Shown in pieces: positions 1-9,899 of a stretch of 64,000 nucleotides of DNA. The first letter of the stretch is position 1. Every line of letters begins with the position of its first letter. Source of the stretch: Epichloe hybrida. Its lineage: Eukaryota > Ascomycota > Sordariomycetes > Hypocreales > Clavicipitaceae. Below the pieces are notes generated by a model. The model saw only the letters and a program-made list of their open reading frames with translations. It made no database searches and was not told where the DNA came from. Location of the stretch: assembly GCA_019022495.1 (NCBI GenBank), contig JAFEKR010000004.1, positions 3,844,001-3,908,000 on the forward strand, read 5' to 3'. Both the position numbers and the translations under genes were made by a program.

Positions 1-1
1 G

Positions 2-108
2 GTACACTGTGTCCGGAAAAGCAGGCATGTTCCACCTGTCAACACTGCTTACGGGTTTGGTAGTCAAAAAACATGTACATGGAAACTGTGACATTAACAC
101 CTGCCTAG
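2..108 (+). other. Intron (probable) of the phosphomannomutase-like gene
   Basis: In the frame of the downstream exon a TAG occurs at 106-108, directly before the conserved EISPEM codons, and CCTAG at 104-108 fits a fungal 3' splice site. A possible branch site, ATTAAC, lies at about 93-98. GTACAC at 2-7 is a plausible donor, giving an intron of about 107 bp, a usual fungal length. The donor is uncertain because the upstream exon is not in the window. Confidence 0.6.
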
Positions 109-813
109 GAAATCTCACCAGAAATGCTCTCTCTCCTTGGCCGGCTCCGTCACAAATGTGCTATAGGCTACGTCAGTGGAGGGCCGCTTTCCAAACAGCA
201 GCAGCAGCTCAGCACTCCGCTTGTCCCGGTGACATCCATCTTCGACTTCTGCTTCGCTGAAAATGGCGTTACAGCTTTCAGAATGGGGGTACCTCTCCCA
301 GGGCCAACTTTCATCGAGTATCTCGGGGAGGCTAGATACAAGTCACTGGTCAACTGGGTGCTGAAGTACATCGCCAACTTGGACATCCCCATCAAACGAG
401 GCACTTTTGTTGAGTTCCGGAACGGCAACGTCAACATTTCGCCCATTGGGCAAGGGGCAAGTTTTGCAGAGATGGAGGAGTTCCAGCGCTACGACGAGAT
501 ACACCGGATCCGGGAAACAATGATTAAAGCACTCGAAAGACAATTTTCAAACTTGGACTTGAGGTATGCCATTGGGGGACAGATATGCTTTGATGCATTT
601 CCCGTGGGCTGGGACAAGACGTTCTGCTTGAGGCATCTAGAGGCTGAAAGGGAGAGGAGCGGGCAGGTTTACGACAGAATTTTCTTTTTTGGGGATAAGA
701 CTTGTGATGGAGGAAACGACTCTGAGATTTACCAGGATCAGAGGACGGCTGCATATTCGGTGACGGGGCCCGAGGATACTATGAGACGGATTGGGGAGTT
801 GATGGGCTTGTAA
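109..813 (+). CDS. Phosphomannomutase-like protein, 3' exon (5' part outside the window)
   Basis: Eukaryotic-type phosphomannomutases (HAD superfamily, SEC53/PMM2 family) interconvert mannose-6-phosphate and mannose-1-phosphate in the cytosol for GDP-mannose and glycan synthesis. The exon opens with codons reading EISPEM, matching the family, just after a likely acceptor at 105-108. The ATG at 124 is therefore internal, not the start. Counting from that Met, visible motifs are FAENG (44-48), KRGTFVEFRNG (91-101), SPIG (106-109), GGQICFDAFPVGWDKT (151-166) and GDKTCDGGND (190-199, the last HAD motif). The N-terminal catalytic DxDxT motif lies upstream. About 234 of the usual 250-270 residues are present. 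Odd: positions equivalent to human PMM2 Arg134, Arg141 and Ser179 read Gln, Met and Cys, while Arg123 and Asp181 are kept, so this may be a divergent paralogue. Codons look normal and free of RIP. Family assignment is firm; activity is uncertain. Confidence 0.9.
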   Translation, partial: EISPEMLSLLGRLRHKCAIGYVSGGPLSKQQQQLSTPLVPVTSIFDFCFAENGVTAFRMGVPLPGPTFIEYLGEARYKSLVNWVLKYIANLDIPIKRGTFVEFRNGNVNISPIGQGASFAEMEEFQRYDEIHRIRETMIKALERQFSNLDLRYAIGGQICFDAFPVGWDKTFCLRHLEAERERSGQVYDRIFFFGDKTCDGGNDSEIYQDQRTAAYSVTGPEDTMRRIGELMGL

Positions 814-1249
814 TGCTAGAGCTATCAATTATACCAGGCGTCCAACTCCGAGCGATGATTTAGATGTATTGCGCAGACTGGAGCTTTCCCGCCTCTTGTA
901 CAAACGGAAGCCATTCTGAACCAGCAGCGAAACAAGACCAAGAATGCTGCTGCCCGCTTGGGCATAATGGGGGGCATCCCAAGCCACGGCCTTTCACCCG
1001 CCAGGGGATTATTGCCATGTTTTACTTTTTGTTTGCATAATACGTACAACATCAGGCCCAGGGAAGGATAAGATAAGCATACATGTACATGCTTATCCTA
1101 ATACATGTATGCTTAGGCCAACATAAATGCGCCTTATGATCTTACGTAGATCTCATGACTTGTCATGTCTGTATAGCGTGATATTAATCTACTACCAGTC
1201 GTGCTATTGCTTTTGAAATGTAGGGAGCTAGTTGCCAGCTAGCAACAGC
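814..1249. other. 3' flank of the gene; intergenic DNA of normal composition
   Basis: This stretch keeps CpG, CpA and TpG and has not been through RIP. No gene is supported; a 75-codon open frame on the minus strand shows no recognisable protein. Around 1,069-1,100 an inverted repeat (ATAAGCAT ... ATGCTTAT with an ACATGTAC core) could form a hairpin in the 3' UTR or downstream of it. Composition changes sharply after about 1,280. Confidence 0.6.
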
Positions 1250-2024
1250 TGTACAAGTGCAGCTCTACGGTTAGGGACTAGTAAAACCACGATATTAAAT
1301 TAATTAACGTAACATAATAGAAGGTTATAGTAGGTATTACTATTAAATTTAGTTATAGATAGCTTTTATTGATTTTTAATATATATTTTTTTACGTCATT
1401 GGTTATAGCTAATGCATCTGATTTTTTATAATATAATTACTAGCAATACCTAGCTAGTAAAATAATTAATAGTTAAATACTTAAAGCTATAGTAATAAAT
1501 AAGCTCTAAGGTTATAAATATAAGGGGCTATAAGGTTAGAGCAAAGTTTGCAATAAACTTTGTAGCTACGTTAGCGTAAGATACAGTCATAATTCGCGAC
1601 CGCAGTCAAACTCAAATTCGTTCGAGTTTTGATAGACAGCTTTTATAATAACTAATAAAGTAATATAATTAATTTTAGTTATATTATATAGGTAATATAG
1701 CTATTTAGATTAAGAGGTCTAGCTAGGTTAGCTAGATTAAAAAGATATTCTTTCTCTTATATACTTACTAACTATATTAGTAAATCTAGACTACTAGTAA
1801 GGTCTTGAGGGCTACTTTTTATTTTCTATAAAATTTATTCATACATAAAATCTAAAAAATTAACTTACTACTATATAAACTAGTAACCTATATACACTAA
1901 ATTTTAGTCTAAAAATAACCATATATTAAATAAAAGCCCTGTTTTCTAACTTTAATTTACTATACATAAAACTTTTATATAATCTTTAGTCAAAGAGAAA
2001 ATCACTATTAAAGATACCTATAGG
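1250..2024. repeat. Repeat R1 (same family as 45,220-45,716), interrupted by a SINE
   Basis: It is colinear with 45,220-45,716: shared tracts include GCTCTACGG near the start, the segment around AGGTCTAGCTAGGTTAGC, and the final AAAGATA...CTATAGG. In R1 the tract is interrupted by a 262-bp SINE fragment with a 15-bp target duplication, and it ends where a hAT-like terminus begins at 2,025. No protein is recognisable. It may be part of a larger unidentified element. Confidence 0.65.
1370..1631 (-). mobile_element. 5'-truncated SINE copy (SINE-A) with 15-bp target duplication
   Basis: On the minus strand this ends in an A-rich tail (TAAAAAAA then TAAAAATCA) and matches the 3' half of the SINE at 8,336-8,836. 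The flanks are 1,355-1,369 ATAGATAGCTTTTAT and 1,632-1,646 ATAGACAGCTTTTAT, identical but for one C/T difference. Long duplications and 5' truncation are the marks of LINE-driven retroposition. The 5' half near 1,590-1,625 keeps CpG (TTCGCGACCG), so it was mutated less. Confidence 0.8.
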
Positions 2025-2290
2025 CAGAGTATTGCACTACAATGTGTAATGTAGTGTAGTATTTGTATTATAGTGTAGTAACTACACTATAAACTACACT
2101 ATACTATAAACTACACTAACTATAAGCTAAAAAAACTACACTAACTATAATATAAATTTTGTTTTACCTAAATTATACTAACTATAAACACTATAAATAT
2201 AGTGTTAGGTAAAAGAAAAGTGGGACTTTTTATTAGTTATTATTATTATAAGGATTAAATAAAGGCTAGTTATATAGAAGCTTTAAAGCA
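2025..2290. mobile_element. hAT-like terminus, group A
   Basis: It begins CAGAGTATTG, the terminal sequence of the complete element at 50,024-51,916, followed by TGTAG/CTACA tandem tracts, a palindromic turn and the internal tract AAAAGTGGGACTTTTTATTAG. It breaks off at about 2,290 where a LINE 5' end begins. The 8 bp on its left (CCTATAGG) do not match the 8 bp beyond the other group A end at 27,821, so those two ends were not shown to be one insertion. Confidence 0.7.
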
Positions 2291-4406
2291 TTGCATACTT
2301 TTCCGCACTGCTCTAAAGGTCTAGAATTACCTCTAAAATATAAACTAAGTTAAAATTTAAATTCCTTACTCTTACTCACCTTTTTCTATAATATTATATT
2401 ATAATATAAATAAAGGTAAGTAAGAGATTAAAATACTAATAGTAATTAATATAAGACAAAAAGGTTAGTATAAAGCTATTATTACTTAAATATAAGTATA
2501 GGATAGTTTAATATCTAAAGAAGTAATAATAAACTAATAATAGATTAAATCTAATTTAAATATTTAAAAGATATAAAATACTATAATAAGATTACTAGCC
2601 TTATTCTTAGTAATAAATTTACCTAAGTATAGTATATTACTAAGGCTATTACTAACTAGGTAGTAAACTATACCTAAGCTAAAATAAAATCTATAAGTAA
2701 TAATAGTAATATTTATATTATAAAAGAAGCCCTTAAAGAAGTTCTAAAGAAAGTAATTAAAGAAAAATTAAACAGTAATATTACCCTAACCTAAGTAAGT
2801 ATTATTACTATACCTTTATAGAAATAACTTAATAATATACCTTTTTTCTCTTTAAATACTAGGTAAATAATACTAAGAAATACTTATTAAAGGAAATTCT
2901 ATCTAGAATTACTTTAGTCTTAAAGCACTAAAGATATAGTAGTAATAGTAAATAAAGCTACTAGCTAAACTATAGTAATAGTAGCTAGAAAACTCCCTAG
3001 TAAAGGTATAATTATTACCTTTAAAGGAAATATAGCCTAATATAAAGATAATTAAAGATAAATCCCTAATATATTTAAACTAAGTATAACCCTTTACTAA
3101 TATATTCTTAGTATTATTATTAAAGGATTTCTTACTAAATATATAGCTATTAATAATCTTATAGCTAAGATTAAAAAACCTAATAAGGTAAATATAATTA
3201 AAGTAACTATAAAATAACCCTAAGGTAAAAGAAACCCTAAAAACTATATTAATCCTTAGCTTAGTAAAGGTAAAAGAAATTAATAAGATTTATAATAATA
3301 TAATAGTCTTTAAAGTAAAGCTATTTGAAACTAAATTATATAATAAAACCCTATAACTTTAATAATACTATAATTATTTTTAAATAAGCTATATTATAAA
3401 GTTTTATAAGGTAGCCTTAAGGTATAGTAAGTATAATACTAGCTAATATAAAGATAAAGAATAATTATACCTTATAACTAATAGTAAACTTAAAGAAAAA
3501 TATATCTTTTACTTTAAGCTATACTTAGCATAGTTTAAAGACTATCTTATTTTTAAGAAAAAATAAAATATAGTAAAGGTAAGATACCTTAAATACTTAT
3601 TTTATTTTACTATAAGGTCCCTAACTAAAAGCCTAGTATTAATCTAAGAGAGATATAGTATAGCCCTTAAAGCTACTAGTATAATAAGTAAAAAAAGAGA
3701 TTACTTAATACTTATAGAATAAAGCACTAAATAGGCTAGAGTAAGAAGTATAAAAAAATATACTAAACTAATTAAGGCTAGATAAAAGCTAGTATAGAAT
3801 AGTAAAGACTCTCTCACCCTTAATTAATATAGTAATATTATAAGTCCTTTTCTAAAATATAAATAAAAAGGATAACCTTATATATATTATACTATAATAC
3901 TAAACTAATATAGATATAATAGTAATCTAAGAATAAGAATATATAAAGTAACTATAGCCTCTAGCCCTAAGCCTTACTTAATTTTAGCTAGTATACTATA
4001 ATAAATATAATACTATATATATAAATAAGAAGTATAATATAAGATTATAAATAGCCTAAGGGGGACTTAATTAGTTTTTAGTTAAAATATAAGGAGTTAA
4101 TATTTTCTCCCTTTACTTAGAGATATATAATAGTAAATAGTATACCTTTATTTATACTATTAATATAAAAAAGCCTTATAGCTAAAGTATATTTATAGGA
4201 GATTTTACCTAAAAGCACTTCTTATAGAATATATATAATAAAATAAGTAATAAAGTAAAGAAGCTACTAGACTTTGTAACCTAGTAAAGGCTTAGACTTA
4301 TTATACCTTAGGGGGAACTTATAAGATAATATAATAGAAATAAAAATAGTACTATAAACCTTATATAAGTAATACTAAATATATAAGTTTACTATAAAGG
4401 TATAGT
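2291..4406 (+). pseudogene. LINE (non-LTR retrotransposon), 5' half with ORF1 and start of endonuclease, RIP-destroyed
   Basis: The 5' end (TTGCATACTTTTCCGCACTG) is shared, in inverted orientation, with the element ending at 19,672, which marks a common full-length 5' terminus. Reading + with RIP stops ignored, about 2,640-3,200 resembles a LINE ORF1 (gag-like), including a stretch reading like ITFKGNIAQYKDN near 3,011-3,049. About 4,100-4,330 resembles the apurinic endonuclease domain, with a DFVT..GL.LI.P.GE pattern near 4,270-4,320. Dense TAA/TAG codons rule out function. The reverse transcriptase half is missing; the copy stops at a SINE fragment near 4,407. The family is probably Tad1-like, by analogy with the copy at 16,460-19,672. 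Confidence 0.7.
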
Positions 4407-4660
4407 AAAACTTATCTAAGCATTCGATTGTTAATCTAAGCATTCGATTGTTAATCTAAGCATTCGATTGTTAATCTAAGCATTCGATTGTTAATCTAAG
4501 CATTCGATTGTTAATCTAAGCATTCGATTGTTAATCTAAGCATTCGATTGTTAATCTAAGCATTTGATTGTTAATTGCTTTACTAGCTAGGTATTGCTAG
4601 CAATTGTGTTATAAGAAATCAGATGCATTGGCTATAACCAATGACGTAAAAAAAAATCAA
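4407..4660 (+). mobile_element. SINE 3' end (SINE-B) with internal tandem expansion
   Basis: From 4,576 to 4,660 it matches the reverse complement of 1,370-1,460 and 8,336-8,430: GCTAGGTATTGCTAGCAATTG, ATCAGATGCATTGGCTATAACC, then an A-rich tail (GACGTAAAAAAAAATCAA). The segment before that has become a 20-bp tandem array. No convincing target duplication was found. The left neighbour is the broken LINE; the right neighbour is a gypsy fragment. Confidence 0.75.
4414..4575 (+). repeat. Tandem array, 20-bp unit, about eight copies
   Basis: The unit CATTCGATTGTTAATCTAAG repeats perfectly seven times from 4,421 to 4,560. A partial unit precedes it, and a partial eighth copy (4,561-4,575) has TTCG changed to TTTG. 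The unit resembles a single segment of the SINE (reverse complement near 8,430-8,450), so the array looks like local expansion of SINE sequence. The seven full units keep CpG in a region where CpG is otherwise almost gone. Confidence 0.95.
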
Positions 4661-5655
4661 TACTTACTTTATTAAGGTAAAAGTAACTACCTTTTAGGGT
4701 AATATTAATACGTTTAAATAGCTTTTTATATAGCTTTATAATTTAAGCTAAGAACTAGTAGTATATTAGTAGTAATTAAGTAGTTTTACGAAAGATAAAT
4801 ATACTTAGATATAGTCTTTATTATATTATAAGTAATAAGTGTATTTTATTAAGTAGCTTATTAGAAATTAGTAATAAATAAGTAGTAAATAAGCTAAGAA
4901 GTTATACTTATAGATTTACTATATTCTATAGGAAAGGTTTTCTTATTAACAGATATTTAGGAATTTTATAGCTACTATTTTTTAGTAAGATATTTTATAT
5001 TATTACTTACTAAGTATAGTATATATATAAAAATTTCTTTCTAGTTATTTTACTAGTAGTAAGTTAGTAGCTAATATATTATAATAATCTAAGAAACTTA
5101 TGTTAAGATTTTAAATACTAAGTATTTTTAAGGAAATAACTTCTTAGGGGATTTTAAAGAGGATTTCTTATTACTTTAATTCGCTAGATGATTTAAAAAA
5201 GATAAAGTCCTAATACAAGCCTTAGATATAGTTAACTAGCTGTAAGTTAGCTATAATAAACTAGATAAAGAAAGTATAGTTAAAATATAATAAACTAATA
5301 AGTAAAATAAATATAAAGAATAAAGATAAATAATAATAAGTAAGGATAAAGATTTAAGACTAAAGAAAGTTAGGAATTACTATAAAATAGTAATAAGAAA
5401 GCTATTACTTAGCTAGTAAGGGTAACTTATAAGGTTAATAAATACTATAAGGGAAAGGAAGTATATAAATGGGAGGAAAAATTAGTCTCTTTTATATTAA
5501 CCTTAGACCCCTTAAGTAATCTAATATACTATATATAGCTAATCTATAATTTATAATAATAATTATTAACCTTACTATTTATATATATACTTAATAGCTA
5601 TAAATATATAATAATTATAATATAAACTCTCTAGATAAATTATTTATATCTATAG
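4661..5655 (+). mobile_element. Fragment of an E-family gypsy 3' region (E4)
   Basis: It is colinear with 43,200-44,200 of gypsy E2 (and, inverted, with about 29,260-30,300 of E1), including the tract AGTCTCTTTTATATTAACC and the nearby ACCCCTTAAGTAATCTAA. This is the stretch between integrase and the polypurine tract. No LTR is attached. It is fully RIP-mutated. Confidence 0.75.
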
Positions 5656-5861
5656 TAATCCTTCTAAGCACGAGGTAAAACTTCTTAAATGATTAAAGCT
5701 CTATGTTTTTAATATCTTTTCTAAATAAATAGCCTTTTTCTTTAGTCTTTTATTCCTTTTCTTATTCTTACTTTTCTTAAATTCCTTTATATTTTCTTTA
5801 GTTTTCTTAAATTCCTTTTAATTAGGATTTTTATTAGCTTTGTAATTAGCCTGAAGGTTCT
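5656..5861. other. Pyrimidine-rich unassigned segment
   Basis: It is T/C-rich on the + strand with two imperfect copies of TTTTCTTAAATTCCTTT about 30 bp apart (5,770-5,820). The minus strand would read Lys-rich but has no long frame. No family was recognised. Confidence 0.4.
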
Positions 5862-6250
5862 ATAGCCTAGTAGTTATTACCTCTAGCGTTTAGTTACCCT
5901 TAGATATGCTATTATCTAACTTACTTAAGGGTTAATTAGTTAATTAGTTATGTAAAACTTACCTAGTAATTTAAATTAAATTAGAGATAAGTAAGGATAA
6001 GTTATATTTAGTAAGAGGGTTTAAGTTTACCTCAGAGCTTTAAAGTATAAGTAGTAAGCTATAAGATAGAAGAGATATAGAGAGATAGAATAAATATAGT
6101 TATAAAGGAAGGAGGAATTATGTTAATTTATACTATAAGCAAAACTTAAATAAATTTAAGTTTAACTATAGTTTTAAATTATAACTATATCTTACGCTAA
6201 TATAGCTATAAAGTTTATTTTAAACTTTACTTTAACCTTATAGCCATAAA
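5862..6250 (+). mobile_element. SINE copy (SINE-C), 5' end present, 3' end missing
   Basis: It starts TATAGCCTAGTAGTTATTAC, a RIP-altered version of the SINE start GTAGCCTAGTGGTTATTGCC at 8,836 (minus). It follows that element through the TTAATTAGTTAATTAGTTA region and the AACTTTA...CCTTATAGCC region, then departs at about 6,250 before the A-tail. No target duplication was recognised. Confidence 0.65.
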
Positions 6251-6784
6251 TATATGTAATATTATTTTTTTTAATACTAATTTCTTTTATAAAAACTTAT
6301 ATTAATTTAATAAAAAATTTAATTTAAATATTTCTAAGCTTCTTCTAGTAATAATATTATATATATTAGTGTTTTTATTAAGTTAACTTTATTTATAATT
6401 AAATTAGAAATTTTTATAATTAAACTTCTCTTTTATAAAGCTTTTTATAGTTTTTTAACTTGTCTTTTTACTTAAAAAACCTATAAAGTTAAAATAATTC
6501 TTAATAATTCTAGAAAAATACTTGTAGCTAGAAAGAGTATTATTAGAAAAGGGAAAATTTCCTTATATTAATAAGAGGTTAAAGTTTTAAAATATATATT
6601 TTCTTAGAATTTATATCTTATTTATTTATAATATTAAAAATATTCTTTAGGGTAAATATTATACTTTAAGCTAAAACTTTATAAATTTAGAAATAAATAG
6701 GTAAAAAATGTAAAAAAACAGGACTAAAATATTTAGATTACTAAGAAAATCTACTATATAATAGGTATATATACTACCTTACTT
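6251..6784. other. AT-rich segment with weak hAT-like similarity
   Basis: The reverse complement of about 6,640-6,690 (ATATTTACCCTAAAG region) resembles 7,180-7,220 and 46,740-46,800, so part of this is probably an inverted hAT-like remnant. The rest is unassigned, fully RIP-mutated AT-rich sequence. Confidence 0.35.
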
Positions 6785-7480
6785 ATAAAATAATACATTG
6801 TATTGTATTGTATTGCCCTATGTATTGTATTATGTATTGTGTTATATTAAAAATACAATACAATATAATACAATATATATAATACAATGTATTGTTAGGC
6901 GAAAATAAAAGTGGGGTATTATATATATCTATTATATAGTAGATTTTAAAAGGAATCTAACTAAGATACTGTTATATTTTCATATAATTTACTTATTTAT
7001 CTATAAACTTATAAAGGTTTACCTAATTTAGAATAATAAGCTAACTATAGGTACTTAGTTACTGAATATAATATATTATAGGCCTAACATATAATTTTTT
7101 TCTACTAGATTTTAAATGTTTTATAACTTTAATATCTATTTTTCTGGATTTTGTATCTTTTTTAGTGTGTTTTTCTAGCTTTAATTAAAATATTTACCCT
7201 AAAGAAATTATTTCTTATTATATATAAATAAGATCATAATTCTAAAATAATATATATATATATATAAGGTTCTTATTATAAGGAGAAATTTTTTAATTAT
7301 CTAATAAAAGGTTCTTTATCTTTATAACTATTTTATTATAATTATAAATAGTTACTTTAACTTTTTAGTCTTTTTTACTTAAAAGAAAAGTAAAAACCTT
7401 ATATTTAAACCTAGGAAAAGTTTATAAAAAGTAAAAAAAGAATTTAAAGAATTATATATAAGCTATTATTAACTTATCTA
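6785..7480. mobile_element. hAT-like remnant, group C (TGTAT arrays)
   Basis: It opens with TTGTATTGTATTG tandem tracts and a palindromic turn (6,790-6,900), followed by GCGAAAATAAAAGTGGGGTA. That layout matches the group A and B termini at 50,024 and 46,370. Inner sequence (about 7,170-7,260) resembles 46,740-46,830. No transposase domain is recognisable. Confidence 0.5.
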
Positions 7481-7593
7481 TAGCTTTCTTACTTAAATAT
7501 ATAATCTTTACTCTAAGAGAGGGTTTTTAATAAAAATAGGTCCATAAGTGAGTCCTTATAACTATTTTAACTTATCTATAGCTTTATATATAT

Positions 7594-9283
7594 TATATAC
7601 ACTAGTTAGCTTTATATATAGCTAATCCTAGTACTCCCACTGCTTTATTAAAGGGGAAAACCCTTAAATAAGAAGAAAAACCCCCTTATATCTGTGTTTA
7701 GGTTAGCGCTAGTCTTACTATAAGCCTATGCCACTTAGTAAGTGATTATCTATAGGTATTTATTACTAGCTAACACTAGCCTTATCTTATAAGAGAAAGA
7801 GAAATAAAGGAAAGAATTACTAAAAGAGAGTAGCTAAATTCTCTCCTCGTATAAATCTAGTCCTATATTATGCTTATTTTAGGCCTTTTTGCTTTATTTT
7901 ATAGTATAGTAAATTCTAGTTTAGGTTAATTATTTACTTCTTTTTTACTTTCTTACTAACACTTCTAGTGCCTTACTTTTTAGCTAATTTTAACCTATTT
8001 CTAGTTAATAGGTATTGTAAAGTTTAAGCACCTAGTTTTATCTATATACTATTAAGAGAGGGTGGTTTTAACCTAGGCTTTACCTAATACTGTCTTATTT
8101 ATATTAGGGTTATTTATAAATAACCTTTACTATACTTTATTTTTTAAGCCTTAATTTAGATTTAGTCCCTCCCCCTTTCTAATAAGTATAAGAGGGATCT
8201 TTTCTCTTATAAGAGTCCAACCTTTTTTTCTCTTTTTATATTAAACCTCCTGTAGGCTCTCTTTTTTTTTCTAAACTATTTAAGGCTATCCTAGGCTAGA
8301 TTTAGGTTAGTTACTAATATTTACTGTAGTATATTGATTTTGAAATTTTTTTTTTATCTCATTAGTTATAGCTAATGCATCTGATTTTTTATAACACAAT
8401 TGCTAGCAATACCTAGCTAGTAAAATAATTAATAACTAAATGCTTAGATCCATAGTAATAAATAAGCTCTAAGGTTATAAATATAAGGGGCTATAAGGTT
8501 AGAGCAAAGTTTATAATAAACTTTATAGCTATATTAGCGTAAGATATAGTTTTAATTCGCGACCGTAGTTAAACTTAAATTCGTTTAAGTTTTGCTTATT
8601 CTGCTCATAGCATAAATTAACGCGATCCCCCTCTGCAACTGTGTTTGTTTTATCTCTTTTACTTGTGCTTTAAAGCTCTAAGGCAAACTAAACATAACTT
8701 ATTCTCACTTGTCTCTAATTCAATTCGAATCGCTAGGTAGGTTTTGCGTAACTAATTGACTAATTAACCCTTGACTAATTAGACAATAGCATGGCTAAGG
8801 GTGACCAAAAGCCAGGGGCAATAACCACTAGGCTACTTTACTGTAGTATATTATAAAGAACAATATATTATCGCGAATATATTAGCTAAACCTATAAGTC
8901 CCCCTAGTTTTAATGTGTTTTTAGTCCTAATTTACCTAGGAAACTATAACCTCTAACTAGTTCTCTAAAAAGTCTTTAACTAAGAAGTAATTAAAGTAAG
9001 TTATTAAAAAAGAGATAAAGGTATAACTTTTTTACCCTTATTTTATACTTACTTTAGCTCTAATCTAAGGTAATTAAGTAAGCTATAGGGAAGTTAGTAT
9101 ATTTTATATAAAACTTAATTAATTAAGTATCCTAAGCACTAGTATTATAATATCTCTAGTATAAGCTACTTTAGTTTAGTCCTAGCCTAAAGGTAATGCT
9201 AACTTATATAGAAGTAATTACTAATGCTTGCTTTAATTATTAGGTTTAAAATTACTAGTGTTATAAGGTAATATTTACCTTTA
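7594..9283. repeat. Retroposon-like repeat Y-prime, split by a SINE and stopped by gypsy G1
   Basis: It matches Y1 (49,866-53,029) and inverted Y2 (20,455-21,225) in order: a CTAGTACTCC(C/A)ACTGCTT start, an AGAAAAACCCCCTTAT tract, a GCGCTAGTCTTAC tract, a C-rich tract followed by a TATA-like TATAAG (8,187), then ATTAAACCTCCTGTAGG. It is interrupted by the SINE at 8,336-8,836 and by G1 at 9,284. No coding potential is visible. It probably continues past G1 from 15,968 for an unclear distance. Confidence 0.65.
8336..8836 (-). mobile_element. Nearly complete SINE, 501 bp, with perfect 16-bp target duplication
   Basis: The flanks 8,320-8,335 and 8,837-8,852 are identical (TTTACTGTAGTATATT). On the minus strand the element starts GTAGCCTAGTGGTTATTGCC and ends in an A-run (ATAAAAAAAAAATTTC). 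The start contains TAGCCTAGTGG (8,835-8,825), a perfect match to the RNA polymerase III A-box pattern TRGYNNARNNG. A B-box-like GATTCGAATTG lies at 8,731-8,721. The gap between them, about 94 bp, is longer than usual for a tRNA-derived SINE. The middle (8,600-8,830) is largely free of RIP. Copies: 1,370-1,631, 4,407-4,660 and 5,862-6,250. Confidence 0.8.
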
Positions 9284-9485
9284 TGTGAGGCCCTACTCAT
9301 AACAACACCCGTAATCACTAGTGCACCCCGCGGGCAGGCCATGTCCTAGGGCTAGGTCTACGTGACACTAGCAAGCCGCTAGCTATAAGCCAGCGACTCA
9401 CACGTATAACACACTTAGACCTAGCAAGCTTTAGTTAATATACTAGAGCCCCTATACCTCTTACCTAGCTACTATTATTCTTATA
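9284..9485 (+). repeat. 5' LTR of G1
   Basis: The outer two thirds keep CpG and CpA (e.g. CACCCCGCGGGCAGGCC near 9,324-9,340). The inner end is RIP-mutated (TATTCTTATA against TGTTCTCACA in the 3' LTR). Confidence 0.95.
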
Positions 9486-9899
9486 ATTCTAAAGCTTCTC
9501 TTACTAGCTACCTAAGAGTAATATAAGGGGGAGAACCACTTAATTTACTAGAGTAATATTAGATAATAACCTAACCCTAATAAATAAGAGTTATACCTAA
9601 GCAAATAAGGGTAATACTATAGGTAAAGATACACTATATACTAATAAAACTATGCTTATAATAAGACCCTTTACCCCTTATAGTAAAGCTATAGTAACAC
9701 TAGAGCAAATTACTTAGCTAGAAAAACTCTAAAGATTATAAAAATAAGAATAAGAGCTTATTAACCTTATTAGGGGTAACTTAGGGGAAGTATAAGGGAA
9801 AAGTAAGTAAAGAGCTAGCCCCTTATTAAGTAATAGTAGCTAAGAGGTTAAAGTTAAGAATATTACTAAGCTTTAATACCTTATAAACCCCTAGAGGCA

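Noticed and set aside
825..1052. 75-residue minus-strand open frame downstream of the phosphomannomutase-like gene
   Set aside because: No recognisable domain, and it lies in the expected 3' UTR of the + strand gene.
4414..4575. CRISPR-like direct repeats
   Set aside because: The 20-bp units are head to tail with no spacers, and the context is a fungal SINE.
1366..4660. A 3.3-kb DNA transposon bounded by inverted repeats at 1,380-1,460 and 4,576-4,660
   Set aside because: The inverted repeats are two SINE 3' ends in opposite orientation; the left one has its own 15-bp duplication at 1,355-1,369 and 1,632-1,646.
8800..8836. Protein start reading MAKGDQKPG on the + strand
   Set aside because: It lies in the 5' end of a minus-strand SINE and is cut off by the target duplication; chance reading.
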